Below, in pieces: positions 30,660 to 42,935 of a DNA stretch of 64,000 bases. The DNA comes from Talinum fruticosum. Its lineage: Eukaryota > Streptophyta > Magnoliopsida > Caryophyllales > Talinaceae. Position 1 is the first letter of the stretch; every line of letters begins with the position of its first letter. Location of the stretch: positions 3,669,501 to 3,733,500 of the forward strand of contig JAITYX010000042.1 of the NCBI GenBank assembly GCA_021018815.1. Reading direction: 5' to 3'. The translations under genes were made by a program, and so were the position numbers. The notes beneath the pieces are model-generated. The model saw only the letters and a program-made list of their open reading frames with translations, was not told the origin of the DNA and made no database searches.

Positions 30660-33600
30660 TTAGCAAAGTGATTTGGCTGCTTCAATGACGGCCTCTTTTG
30701 TGATTCCGAACTCCTTGTAAATCTTCCCTGCTGGGGCACTGGCACCAAACCGGTCAATTCCGATTGCCTTGCCCTTGCTACCAACATACTTCAACCACCC
30801 GAATGTCGATCCAGCTTCAATGCTAACCCTAGCTGTCACAGCAGCTGGCAAAACACTCTCTCTGTAAGAATCAGGTTGAGAATCAAAGAGCTCCCATGAA
30901 ACAAGTGACACAACTCTCACAGCCTTTCCTTCCTTTCTCAGCTCATCAGCTGCTTTGACAGCAATCTCCAATTCAGAACCGGTTCCCATCAAAATAACAT
31001 CCGGTTTGTTCCCAGTGGAGTTGTCAGAAATTACATAACCGCCCTTTTCAACGCCTTCAATGGAAGTTCCAGCAAGCTGGGGAAGCTTTTGACGGGAAAG
31101 GGCAAGGATAGAAGGTGTCTTCCGGTGTTGGACTGCAACCTTGTAGGCTCCGGCTGTCTCAGTACCATCTGCTGGGCGGAGCATGAAGACATTGGGCATG
31201 GCCCTAAAACTTGCCAAATGCTCTATGGGCTGATGGGTTGGACCATCTTCCCCAAGGCCAATTGAATCGTGGGTCATGACAAAGATGACCCCGGCTTGTG
31301 ACAAGGCAGCAATCCTTATGGAAGCTCTCATGTAGTCTGTGAAGACAAAGAAAGTTGCACAGTAGGGGATGAATCCTGGGCTGTGCAGAGCAATCCCATT
31401 GCAGATGGATCCCATTCCATGCTCTCTAACACCGAACCTCAGGTTTCTTTCCTCCGGAGTATTCTTCTGGAAGTTTCCAAACATTTTCAGTAATGTCATG
31501 TTTGAGGAAGCAAGGTCTGCACTTCCACCGAGAAAAGCAGGAAGAACTTTAGCAAGTCCATTCAAGCATTGTTGAGATAAGTTTCTGGTAGCATCAGCAG
31601 GGCTCTCTGTGGTGTATGTCTGCAAAGGAATCGAAAGCGTGATTTTTATAACAAGTTTTGGCTTCTATCAAACACGATCACCAGAAACTTCACATGGGAA
31701 GCTCTAATTCCAAAGGTATCTAATTGTGAAATTCAGGAACAAGTGTTCTGACAAAAAAAGAAATTTTCTAAGAAAATTACAAATCAGAACTCACCGGCAG
31801 TGCCTTGTCCCAGCCCGCAGGTAATTCACCACTGATAATAGACTTCAACTCGGCAGCTTCTTCTTTGTACTTCTTTTCATATTCAGCAAACTTGGCATTC
31901 CATTCAGCTTCAAGAGCTGATCCCTGAGGTGTATGGCGACTCCAATGTCTGACAGCAAATACCAAGAAGTTTAAGGAATGGACTTTTCAGTAAAATCTCA
32001 ATCTAAGCATCAAGTAGAAGACTTGAGACATGAAGCTTTCAAAATAACTTACTTCTTAACATCCTCAGGCACATGGAATGGCTCATGTGCCCATGCAAGG
32101 TTGTTCCTTGTCGCTTCAACTTCCTTAGCTCCCAAGGCGCTCCCATGAACACTGTATGAGTTTGCCTTATTCGGAGAACCATAACCAATGGTTGTTGTCA
32201 CCTGTGGGCACAAAGTTAGTAACAGATTCAGCAATCAGAAAACTAAATCATCCTTGCAGCAAAGATCACAATGCCTGGGGTATAATAAGGCCAATAAACA
32301 TGATGAGAAAACTTGTCCAATAAATAATTTGTACCTTGATCAAAGTTGGTCTATCCTTAACAGCCTTGGCTTCTTTAATGGCAGCTCGAATTTCATCATA
32401 GCCAGTGTTCCCATTCTTGACCCAAATTACATGCCATCCTAGGGCCTCAAAACGCTTGTCCACATCCTCGGTGAATGCAATCTCTGTGTTACCGTCAATG
32501 GAAATATGATTGTCATCATAGAAGGCAATAAGCTTTCCAAGTCCCCAGTGCCCTGCAAGGGAACAGGCTTCCTGGGAAACACCTTCCATTTGACAACCAT
32601 CTCCCAATATCGCATACCTATGGACATCAAAGGGACAGCCAAGATAAGGAACATGGTCCTGTCATTAAAATACTGATGTATCATAAACAGCACAAATAAG
32701 TGAAAGTGCAAAACATACGTGTAGTGATCGACAATCTCCATATCAGGCTTGTTAAACCGAGCTGCCAAGTGCTTCTCTGCAAGGGCCAACCCAACAGCAT
32801 TGGCAATTCCTTGCCCAAGTGGACCTAAAAAACCAAAGAGCATATTTTAAAACAGTAACAGACCAAATGAATCTACATATACATTAAAACTAAGGATAAG
32901 AAAAGAGCAAATTTCAGTCACAAAGTTCCAACCAGTGGTCACTTCAACACCAGGAGTCTCGAAGTTCTCCGGATGACCAGGGGTCCTGCTTTCCCACTGA
33001 CGGAAGTTCTTCAAATCTTCTTCCTGATGTATGATAATACCAACAAAAGAAAAAAAAAAAAAAAAAAGACTCTAAGGCGATCTTTTCACAAAACAATAAC
33101 GCACAAGCATACAAAGGTTTACCATAAAAAAAAAAGATGGAACATATCGTCCAAATTCTAGCCCTAGAGAGGAACAAAAAAGAAAAATAAGAAGACAGAT
33201 GCCAAGCATGAATACAAATTTCTTCATTTTGTCATTTCATGTATATATACATTATATGATAGTGATATATCAAATACAACAAACTCAATATATGTATCTC
33301 AATATAAATACCTAGAAGAAATGAAAGCAACAACCCAACCCCTACCCCCAAAACCAAAACAGGGACGGGTCGGGGCAGGCCAAAGGGAGGAAGAGTTGCA
33401 GCACCCCTTCGTTACATCCATTGAAACCAACACAATTAACATCAAATTTCATGCAAAACGCACAACTATAAAACTTGACAGGCTTAGTCAAGCATAAGTC
33501 TGCCTTCAGCAATATAAAAAGCTTCAGCCCACTCAACTAAACAAGCACGAGAGAAATCACAACTTACTAAAGAATCATAATGCATAAAAAATCATAACTT

Positions 33601-34365
33601 GCCAAGATACCCAGATGGGACTAAAGAAGACTCAAGTGGGCAATTATAGATTACGTATTTACGTCATATTCAAGTCTTCATCATGGATACTTTCATCTTA
33701 CTTTCAAGAACTAACCAGAGCATACATCTCAATCTACCACAGCATAATCACGGACATGAAAGCAATCAAACTTACAAATTAGCCAAAATACCAATACTCA
33801 GATTGAAACAACCAAAAGATAATTCACCAACGCATCAACATACAAAGATCCAACTGCAGAGAGAGAGAGAGAGAGAGATTACAGTGACACTGTCATATCC
33901 AGCCAAATGAAGAAGGGCATACTGAAGCATACACCCATGACCCGCGGACAAAACGAAGCGGTCACGGTTGAACCAGTAAGGGTTTTTCGGGTTGTACCGC
34001 ATCACCTCATCGTACAAAATGTGACCCATCGGAGCGCAACCCATGGGCAGACCCGGGTGACCCGAATTCGCCTTCTCCACCGCATCGATCGCCAGAAACC
34101 GGATCGCGTTCACGGATTTCTCGATCAGGGCAGTATTGGCGGCGGCGGAAGCGTCGAGGGCATCCACCGCCGTCGCCCGAACGACCGCGGCGGAGCGTGG
34201 GGTCACGCGCCGGCATGATTTGAGGGGAAAGGAGGACGATGAGTTAAGGGAAGAAGAAGATGAAAGAGGAAGGGAAGAAGGGAGGAGGCGTTGGGTGGTG
34301 GTGATGGGGTGGCGGGGAGAAGACCGGGCTGAGATGGCTTGAGAGAGAGAGATTGAGGAAGCCAT
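30660..34365 (-). CDS. TKL: Transketolase, plastid (copy 1, intact)
   Basis: Thiamine-diphosphate enzyme of the Calvin cycle and plastid pentose phosphate pathway; it moves two-carbon ketol units and makes erythrose 4-phosphate. Seven exons: 33883-34365, 32933-33023, 32719-32824, 32335-32617, 32053-32201, 31795-31948 and 30660-31619. They total 2226 bases (741 residues), the standard plant length, all in phase. Residues 1 to about 65 are a Ser-rich transit peptide ending near [10 protein letters not shown]. Catalytic features: SGHPG (about 101-105), the GDGCQMEG and [10 protein letters not shown] diphosphate/metal motifs, GVREHGM with the catalytic Glu, and [11 protein letters not shown] with the substrate-binding Asp and His. 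Intron 1 starts with a CT microsatellite right after the donor. As I recall, the Arabidopsis counterpart is At2g45290, next to EPSPS as here. Confidence 0.97.
33859..33879. repeat. (GA)n/(CT)n microsatellite at start of transketolase 1 intron 1
   Basis: About nine GA units on the plus strand, i.e. CT on the sense strand, starting only a few bases inside the intron after the GTAATC donor. The paralogue has a longer one in the same position. Confidence 0.9.
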
Positions 34366-34472
34366 TTCTCAGCCTAGACGGAGAAACAAAGAGATGAAAG
34401 AGAAGGGGAAGAGAGAGAGAGAGAGAGTACAGAGGTTCTGTTGTGGGTTAAGTAGAAGCACTCTTCGAGGAG

Positions 34473-34508
<36 letters not shown>

Positions 34509-37192
34509 CCAACGACTGCAGAAGGGTTTGGTGGCCGCTTGATTTGAAGGAGAAAGCAGATCAGAGCCGCTGACTGTGGGGGAAAAAGGGAAAAGAAAAG
34601 GAAAAAAATGTCTTTTTTAGAATGATTTCCTTTCCTTTTTTTCTGTTTTTCTTTAATCATTTTTCTTTGTATTATGCCGCCATTGTAGTCTCCGCTGGAG
34701 GTGGGTGAAATGAGATTTTCATAGCAAAAAAACTGGTTTAGGAGGAGTCGAACCCTCAACCAACCCAAGAAGGAGTGAGTAATTTCCTATTTCTTAAATT
34801 GGTTTTCCTCGGGCTTTTCTTGAGCTATGTTGAATCCTCTCAAATCTCGTCCAAACGGATTTAAATATGGATTTGGATTTAATTTTTAAAAAATTTATAT
34901 ACAGATTGATTTACTATAACGTTTTAAAATACTTTATCGATAAAATTAACTGGTTTTTTTTTATTTATTCACTTGTGGGCTTGTGCTGTAATATTACTCT
35001 ATGGATTGATTATATGGGAAATTATTAAATCTTAATGAATAATGGATCAACTAAAAGCCGAAAATACTATATCAAGATTTAGGGAGACAAATATTTTCAA
35101 TCTTACACCTCATAAGAGGTTAATTTTTTCCCCATAATATTAGAATAACTTTTTAAAAAAGTTTAAAACTTCGTAAGATAACCGATAAAATACTTTTACA
35201 TATGCCCTATCTCCACTATACATGATGTACTTGTATCATGATTTTATTAGAATTTTATTTGAACAAAAAAAAAAAAAAGAGGTAAACGATAAACTTTTAC
35301 ATCACTTAAAAGGGGTATCGGACTCGCCAAAAGATAATCTGATCCGAATATGAACCGAAGTAAACTTGACCTAAATATTTTCTACCAAAATGTTTTGTCT
35401 TTGAATGACAAATTTATTAAACTTAACATTAACCGACCCGACTCGAAACTCAAATGAATTGTAATGACCCAAACATAACCAGATCCAAACTAACTCAAAT
35501 AGAAACCAATCCCAATGATCTAATTGTCTGGTCAAAGTACTGGATTCAAACCATTTCAAGTCAAAATTCTTTTCCTTTTCTCCCCTTTACTTACCATAAA
35601 TTACATATACTCTTACTTTGAATAGGCCTTGAATAAAGACGATAATTTTGCGCTTGCGGAGACTATAATCTTATAATCCAATCTTTCAACGGATAAGATT
35701 TTAAGTTGTCAAAATATGTATCATTAATTAGTAAAATGATTTTGCCATCAATAATTTAAAACAAAAATGTGTATAAAGTGCAATATAGGCAAGAACACTT
35801 TAGTCCCTCCTTTTCTTTTTCTTTTTTTTTGTGGGGAGGGGGTGCTCTATAATTATGTACCTCTCCCATGTTGGAAAGCATTTTGTTTAAGAACAAAAAA
35901 ATAAAAAATAAGTGGTTAAAGGCCCCAAAAGTTGACTGGAGAACGAAGAGAATAGTGGAGTGCTAGTTGGGTAGAGGCAACTTGTTTAGAATAGAGTATA
36001 TGAATTAATTATTTAGTGCTAATAATAAAATTGCATTTATGTTGTCTAAATTCAATGCTAATTCGCCTTTGGGATTATTCCTGAGTCATGGAATCCTATT
36101 TTAATTTGGTTTGAGAAAAAATATTTAGGTAAAATGTCATATCCTAGGATCCATTTGACCTTAAAATTATCTTTAATCCTCTTTATTAATTAGTTTAAAA
36201 TCCACATCTATTGACTCTATGTCTCGATCCTCCTACTCACTCCCCCTCCAAAAAAAAATAATAATATTACACCAAACATGAATTTATTTTTAAAAAATTC
36301 GATATAACATCTGCCCCATATCTCAGACAATAATTCGGGATAACATTTATGTCAAATGATATGAGTTAATTTTACCCACCTATCCACTATTGCTGGTAAG
36401 ATTGATAGAAGAAAGTGGGTTCATGTGTGGGGCTCAAGCACTCTAGTTAAAAAGTTCAGGGAATAGTTCGAAAGCAAAGTGGGTTGTTGAGGACAATGAG
36501 GAGTTAGGAGATGGAGAGATAGAAGAGGTTGGTGAGGAGAAGGGGGAAAAAGTAAACCTCCTGTCATATGCTGTAAAATTCAAGACTTTCCCTTCAAATT
36601 GTTCACATTTTTGCACAGAAAAAACAGGAAACACCTGTCAATGGGCGGCACCCATAGAGTCAATATTTCAGACAATAATTTCCCAAAAAGGGATAGTAAT
36701 CTGAATTTCCCTTCTACTTCCCTCTAATGCATATCTTTAAGGCAACAAATTAGGGTTATAACCCTCTCATTAGGGGTTGGTAGATTTACACCACCAACCA
36801 ACCAATTGAAAGTCACAACCCATAGACTTGTCATTCAGGTTGTTTGAATTGGGCATGAATCGAGTTAATTTTAGATCACGTTAATCAAGTTCAGGTCATA
36901 TTCGAGCCAAGTATGACCTCATCCCATAAGTTTATCTAGGAAATGCAATCAATACAAGCAGCATACAAAGAAGGCACATTCAAGACACCCGGGTTCAGGT
37001 CATATTGGGAATAATTACAATAATTCAGAAGTAAATCAACACAGATAGGGATCGAGCTTTATTTGCAATTTGATCGGCTGGTTCTGGAGGAATAAACGCT
37101 GAATTATTCTCTTATTCTGACATAAGATGAGAAAAACCAGCAAAATACTAAAATTTGTCTTTTAAGAAGGCCTAAATCTTAGCAGACTATGT
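34366..37192. other. Spacer between the transketolase copies
   Basis: 34366-34510 is the transketolase 1 leader, with two GA microsatellites (about 34411-34428 and 34475-34505; CT on the sense strand) typical of a plant 5' UTR. The remainder contains a dispersed repeat (35320-35540), two T/G-tract motifs (35822-35842 and, reversed, 36241-36258) and AT-rich sequence. No gene is recognised. Confidence 0.4.
35320..35540. repeat. Dispersed repeat, copy A
   Basis: Resembles 39850-40165 inside intron 1 of transketolase copy 2. Shared words in order include a run of short CGAACC/GACCC-type words, TGTTTTGTCT, a GACAAA..TTTATTAAA block, CAACCGA-type words, ACCCAAA, and AATGATC near the end. It looks like a degenerate non-autonomous element; no coding capacity. 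Confidence 0.5.
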
Positions 37193-39849
37193 TCAATAAA
37201 GTGACTTAGCTGCTTCAATGACGGCCTCTTTTGTGATTCCAAACTCCTTATAAATCTTTTCTGGTGGGGCACTAACACCAAACCGATCGATCCCAATTGC
37301 CTTGCCCTTACTACCCACATACTTCAACCACCCAAATGTCGACCCAGCTTCAATGCTAACTCTAGCAGAAACAGCTGATGGCAAAACTCTCTCTTTGTAA
37401 GAGTCGGGCTGAGCATCAAAGAGCTCCCACGAAACAAGTGACACAACTCTCACAGCCTTTCCTTCCTTTCTCAGTTCATTGGCTGCTTTGACAGCAATCT
37501 CCAACTCAGACCCGGTTCCTATCAGAATAACATCTGGGTTGTACGTGGTTGAGTTGTCAGAGATCACATAACCACCCTTTTCAACTCCTTGGATGGAAGT
37601 TCCAGCGAGCTGGGGAATCTCTTGGCGAGAAATTGCCAGGATGGAAGGTGTCTTCCGGTGTTGAACTGCAAACCTGTAGGCACCAGATGTCTCTGTACCA
37701 TCTGCAGGGCGAAGCATCAAGACATTGGGCATTGCTCGAAAACTTGCTAAATGCTCGATAGGTTGATGAGTTGGACCCTCTTGCCCGAGCCCAACTGAGT
37801 CGTGGGTCATGACAAAGATGACCCCAACTTGCGACAAAGCGGCCATTCTTATCGAAGCTCTCATGTAGTCTGAAAAGACCAAGAAGGTTGCACAGTACGG
37901 GATGAAGCCCTGGCTGTGCAGAGCAATCCCATTGCAGATGGCACCCATTCCATGCTCTCTGACACCGAACCTCAGGTTCCTTTCCTCGGGAGTGTCCTTC
38001 TGGAAGTTTCCAAACATTTTCAGCAATGTCATGTTCGAGGAAGCAAGGTCTGCACTTCCACCGAGAAAAGCAGGAAGGACTTCAGCAAGAGCATTCAGGC
38101 ATTGCTGAGATAGATTTCTGATAGCATCAGCAGGACTCTCTGTGGTGTATGTCTGTAAAAGGATTGAAATCGCAATTTTTATTAATGTGTTTTGGCACTT
38201 ATGTTAAACACAATCTCGATCCATAAATGCAGCTAATTGTAGAATTCAGGATAAGTGTTTTATCTGGAAAAATATAGAAAGTTCTTAGAAAATTACAAAA
38301 ATCAGAACTCACCGGCAGTGCCTTTTCCCATCCAGTAGGCAACTCACCACTGATAATAGACTTCAACTCAGTAGCTTCTGCTTTGTACTTCTTTTCATAG
38401 TCAGCAAACTTGGCATTCCATTCAGCTTCAAGAGCTGCTCCATGAGGGATATGGCGACTCCAATGTCTGATAGCAAATACCGAGAAGTTCAAGGAATGAA
38501 TTATTTGATAGAATTTCAATATAAGCATTATGTGCAAGATTTTGACATATGACCCTTTTTTGGAATAACTTACTCCTTAACATCATCAGGGACATGGAAT
38601 GGCTTATAAGCCTGTCCAAGATTGTTCCTTGTCGCTTCCACTTCCTTAGCTCCCAAGGCACCCGCATGAATTTTGTTTGAGTTTGCCTTATTTGAAGTAC
38701 CATAGCCAATAGTTGTCGTCACCTGTGGGCATAGAATTATTAGTGATACGTTCCACGAGTAAGCTAAAGGATCTAAATGCCAAAATACAACCACCAAGAC
38801 CAACAAACATGATAAGAGCACTTGTCCAAGAATTTGTTTATACCTTGATTAAAGTTGGTCTATCTTTAACAGCCTTGGCGTCTTTAATGGCAGCCCAAAT
38901 TTCGTCATAGCCAGTGTTCCCATTCTTAACCCAAATTACGTGCCACCCGAGGGCATCAAAACGCTTGTTGACATCCTCGGTGAAGGAAATATCTGTGCTA
39001 CCCTCAGAACAAGTATGATTGTCATCATACAAGGCAATAAGCTTACCGAGTCCCCAGTGTCCTGCAAGGGAACAAGCTTCCAAGGTAACACCTTCCATTT
39101 GACAACCATCTCCCATTAACACATACCTGAGGACATCAGAGGCACAACCAAGATAAGTAACATGGTCTATTCACTCTAAGATAAGTGTATCACAAAACAA
39201 CACAATCACCGGACTAGCTAAGCCCAAAGGAGGCCTAGCTCAGACAGGGAAACTGATAATACTTCCAAGTTTTGATCCCAAGATTTCTCCCACAGAAGAT
39301 AAGCCTCAGCAACACTAAACTACGAGGCTCTGGGAACAAAACAACACCATCACGAATGATTGAAAGCGTAAAACATACGTGTAATGATCCACAATCTCCA
39401 TATCAGGCTTGTTAAACCGAGCAGCCAAGTGTTTCTCTGCAAGGGCTAACCCAACAGCATTGGCAATTCCTTGCCCGAGTGGACCTAAAAACCAATGATC
39501 GAGGATATATTTAGTCCCTTAGACAAGTAAAAGGTAAAACAAAATGTGATCCAAAATTGAGGACAAATTTAATAAGCAACAGTTTCAGTCCAACCAGTGG
39601 TAACTTCAACGCCAGGAGTGACAAAGTTCTCTGGATGACCAGGAGTCCTACTTCCCCACTGGCGGAAGTTTTTCAGATCATCTATCTGAGGTATTTTTTT
39701 AAAAAGAATCCTAGAGGCAATCTTTTCGCAAAATAATAACACACACAAGCATATTATCATCATTTAATTTTAAAATATATATATATATATACATATCACC
39801 TCCATTATGGCGCGAAAGACAAAAATGGCAATAGAGAAGTTACAATTAG

Positions 39850-40165
39850 ACCTGTCAAAAATGACCTCATCCAAACCAATCGACTCGAAACTCGAATCAA
39901 ACCCCACCTGACACCTAAAATGCTAAATTGAGATGAGCCGAATCCGAACCGAATCGATCCCGACCTGAACGTTTTTCGCTAAAGTGTTTTGTCTCTCTAA
40001 GACAAAAGTTTATTGAAACATCAACTCACTTAAAGTCAACCGATCTAAACCTAAACCCGAATCTGAACTGAAATACAACCAAAAATCGTAATAATTTGAA
40101 CATGACCCAACTCAAATTAACACAAACCAAAATCGACCTAAATGATCCGATTGTCAAATCTAGTC
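39850..40165. repeat. Dispersed repeat, copy B, in transketolase 2 intron 1
   Basis: Longer relative of 35320-35540, rich in CGAACC, CGAATC and GACCTGAAC words, with the same TGTTTTGTCT..GACAAA..TTTATTGAAA core. Its insertion helps explain why intron 1 is longer in this copy. The word content resembles the reverse complement of the TTCGGGT minisatellite at 56.2 kb. Confidence 0.5.
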
Positions 40166-40864
40166 ACAAGTACACAATAAGTAGACGGGAAATTCAAAAT
40201 GAAAAGATAATCGTATGACTTTAGACAGGGGCAAAACCACGTTGGGAGCGAAAATATTAAACTTATTGTTCTAGATACGAAAAGTAAGTGTTCAAGGAAT
40301 ATATCGTATCAACCAAAAACTTAAACTTTCATTGTCAAATGGTTTTAGGTTGAAATTTCATTGGAACTTGTATTGATTGTTTGTGAAAGGCTCGATTTAT
40401 TTAAAAATTTGACAGTAAACAAAATTGATCATAGTCTGTGAGGGAAAATAAAACTTGCAACTTATTTAAAACGTAAACTTATGCAAATTCGAGTTTCTAA
40501 AAAATTGCAATTTCATTTTTATGACCCAAAAGAAAATGCCTTATATATATATGAGATCTATTAAATGTCTTGTTTCAATCTAAATAAATATGTTATGAAG
40601 TTTAAATTACCAAAATTTTTATAATTTTATCTAATTATGAACTATAAAAGTTTAATATCTGTCAGTTACACCAACAAGAACAAAATAGATCATTTTATAT
40701 AAATTCTAAGTTTTAGCATTGACCATTATAATTTTTAATCATATCATTTTTTAATTTAATATATAATAATATGATTTTTAAGTCAAAATAAAACAGTCAA
40801 AGAGATGTCTCGTAATAAGATGCACATCATTTTAATATGATTTTTATTTTGCTATATAATGCAC

Positions 40865-40866
<2 letters not shown>

Positions 40867-40902
<36 letters not shown>
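40867..40902. repeat. (GA)n/(CT)n microsatellite at start of transketolase 2 intron 1
   Basis: About 17 GA units on the plus strand, shortly inside the intron after the GTTAGC donor, matching the position of the shorter run in copy 1. It therefore predates the duplication and has expanded here. Confidence 0.9.
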
Positions 40903-40906
<4 letters not shown>

Positions 40907-41170
40907 GCGCTAACGGTGACACTGTCATAGCCGGCCAAATGAAGAAGGGCATACTGAAGCAAGCACCCATGACCCGCAGACAGAACGAAGCGGTCGCGGT
41001 TGAACCAGTAAGGGTTCTTCGGGTTGAACCGCATCACCTCGTCGTACAAAATGTGACCCATCGATAGCCAGAATACGGATCGTGTTCAAGCATTTATCCA
41101 TCAGCGCCGCGGAAGAAGAAGAAGAAGAAGGAGAGAGAGAAAGGGAAGAAGGGAAGTGGGAGGAACCCAT

Positions 41171-42264
41171 TTCTAAGCCTAGAGAGACAAACAGAGATAA
41201 CTGACGAGAGAGAGAGAAAGAGAGAAGGTGCAAATTAAGGTTGTGCATGGGCGGGGTTTAAGTAGAAGCTTGCCCTAAGGAGATGATAATAGAGAGAAAA
41301 TTAAGCAAAATAAAAAGAATTTTTTTTTTTTTTGCAACTTGAAATTTCAAAATTAATTATTCTAATTATTAAACAAAGATTGAAGAAAGAAAAATTAAGG
41401 AACATGTGGTCAACTCTCAAAAAAAAAAAAAAAAAGGAACATGTGGCCGATGCTAAACAAAGAAGTTTAAAATTTTTGCAGCTTGAAATTAAAATTCCAT
41501 TATCATTATTATTCTAAAAGGTTATTACTAAATGAAATTATTTCTTTCATAATCAGTACGTAGACACAAGTGATTAATTAGTGAATATAAGGCCCTTTCC
41601 ATTTCTTGATGAACCTTTTTTTTTTTTAAATGTTGATGATTAACTAACGACTATATATACGTCACATATATTATATATAAGGATGTATCTATTTTATCTG
41701 TTAATTAATATACTAATTTTCTTTGTTAAATTTATTTCATTAGGTATTCTTGAATATATCACAACCGAAAAAAACTTTATAATGACGAAAAGCTGATTGT
41801 TAAAAGCTCTAACAACCAAAAAATTGTTGGTCGCTTTTAGTTGTTATTGATCCCGTCATTATCATTAATGACAAAATAAAAATTTGATCATTATTCTAAT
41901 AACGACGAAAGTACACATTATCATTATAAGTTAACTAATTAACGAGTAAAAAATATAATAACAACTAAATTATTTGTTGTGCATTTGTAAAATTAAAATT
42001 AAAAATTAAAAATTATTGTTATTAACAATGACTTTGGTTTGTCATAGTTTTTTTAAATTAAGATTGACGATGAAATATTTCATCATTAATAATGTCATTC
42101 AATATAATGATATGATTATAATAAAATAAATTCAAAAAATCAGAGCAAATATTTGCAAACTAATAGTTTATATATTACTAATGAATATGCTCTTTTTCTT
42201 TGATACATCAAGAAAAGAGGGAGAATATCTATTGAAGACTTAAGAGATGATCGATCTTGTCAAA
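41171..42264. other. Upstream region of transketolase 2
   Basis: 41171-41250 is the former leader, GA-rich on plus. Farther on, 41770-42110 is AT-rich with repeated words such as AATGACGAAA, AACAACCAAA and AACGACGAAA, which recall the subterminal repeats of CACTA transposons; no terminus or transposase is seen, so this is only a suggestion. No gene is recognised. Confidence 0.3.
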
Positions 42265-42612
42265 GAACTATTTATTAGCACTCTCAAAATTGCTTATAGA
42301 GCAAACTTTTTCGGAAGTAAAAGATGGGGAGAAATTGGGGTCGCTGATGGAGAATTATTTATTAGCACTCTCAAAATTGCTTATAGAGCAAACTTTTTCG
42401 GAAGAAAAAGATGGGGAGAGATTGGGGTCGCTGATGGAGAATTATTTATTAGCACTCTCAAAATTGTTTATAGAGCAAACTTTTTCGGAAGTAAAAGATT
42501 GGACGAGATTGGGTCGCTGATGGAGAATTATTTATTAGCACTCTCAAAATTATTTATAGAGCAAACTTTTTCAGAAGTAAAAGCTGGGGAGAGATTGGAA
42601 TCGCTGAAGCGG
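42265..42612 (+). repeat. Four-copy tandem repeat of 87 bases, open in two frames
   Basis: Units begin at 42265, 42352, 42439 and 42525. The first two offsets are exactly 87 and the third is 86, where GGGG has become GGG. Because 87 is a multiple of three, two plus-strand frames read through: one repeats ELFISTLKIAYRANFFG.KRW and the other ENYLLALSKLLIEQTFSEVK. The first runs from ATG 42247 to 42621 with a frame change at the short unit. I recognise no family. It may be an expanded fragment of a transposon or a small coding gene; promoter and splice signals are not evident. Confidence 0.8.
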
Positions 42613-42832
42613 AAGCAATGAGCGGGGGTTCGGTCCACCACTCTTCCAGGATACAATAAGTCTTCTTGAATTCTTCGAAGAGCAATTTTAGAGAATTCCC
42701 TTTTGTTTATTTGAGAGGATTAGAAAGGAACTTTAGAGAGAGAGAAAACTGAGAAAATCACGTTATTTTTGTGAAGGAGATATTAGACAATACAATTAGT
42801 TGTTGATGCAATTAAGTCAACGATCCAAGCAC

Positions 42833-42935
42833 CATGACGAGTTGACTTCATTATCAGGAAAAATGCTTCAAAGATTATTAAGCGACATGATAAGTTGACT
42901 TCATCATCAAGAAAAATGTTTCAAAGATTATGATC
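42833..42935. repeat. Two-copy direct repeat of about 50 bases
   Basis: The segment CATGACGAGTTGACTTCATT..TCAAAGATTAT at about 42833 recurs, with a few changes, from about 42889. It lies just after the 87-base array and may belong to the same element. Confidence 0.7.

Larger units (their letters stand above)
37193..41170 (-). pseudogene. Transketolase tandem copy 2, exon 1 disrupted
   Basis: Duplicate of the upstream neighbour with identical exon sizes: 39595-39685, 39379-39484, 38844-39126, 38574-38722, 38313-38466 and 37193-38152 for exons 2-7, all in phase and without stops. Exon 1 (40915 to ATG 41168-41170) is damaged. The transit-peptide part is cut to about 20 Ser-rich residues, and a 56-base deletion between two CATCG repeats removes the segment with SGHPG and shifts the frame, so translation stops at about 40925. 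An in-frame ATG at 41059-41061 could give about 629 residues lacking the catalytic His. Substitutions in active-site motifs are also seen: GQEGPTHQP instead of GEDGPTHQP, and DDNHTCSEG instead of DDNHISIDG. The intact downstream frame says the damage is recent, or that a truncated protein is still used. Confidence 0.72.

Noticed and set aside
42265..42612. Possible CRISPR-like array
   Set aside because: The units are directly adjacent without spacers, only four copies exist, and the DNA is plant nuclear.
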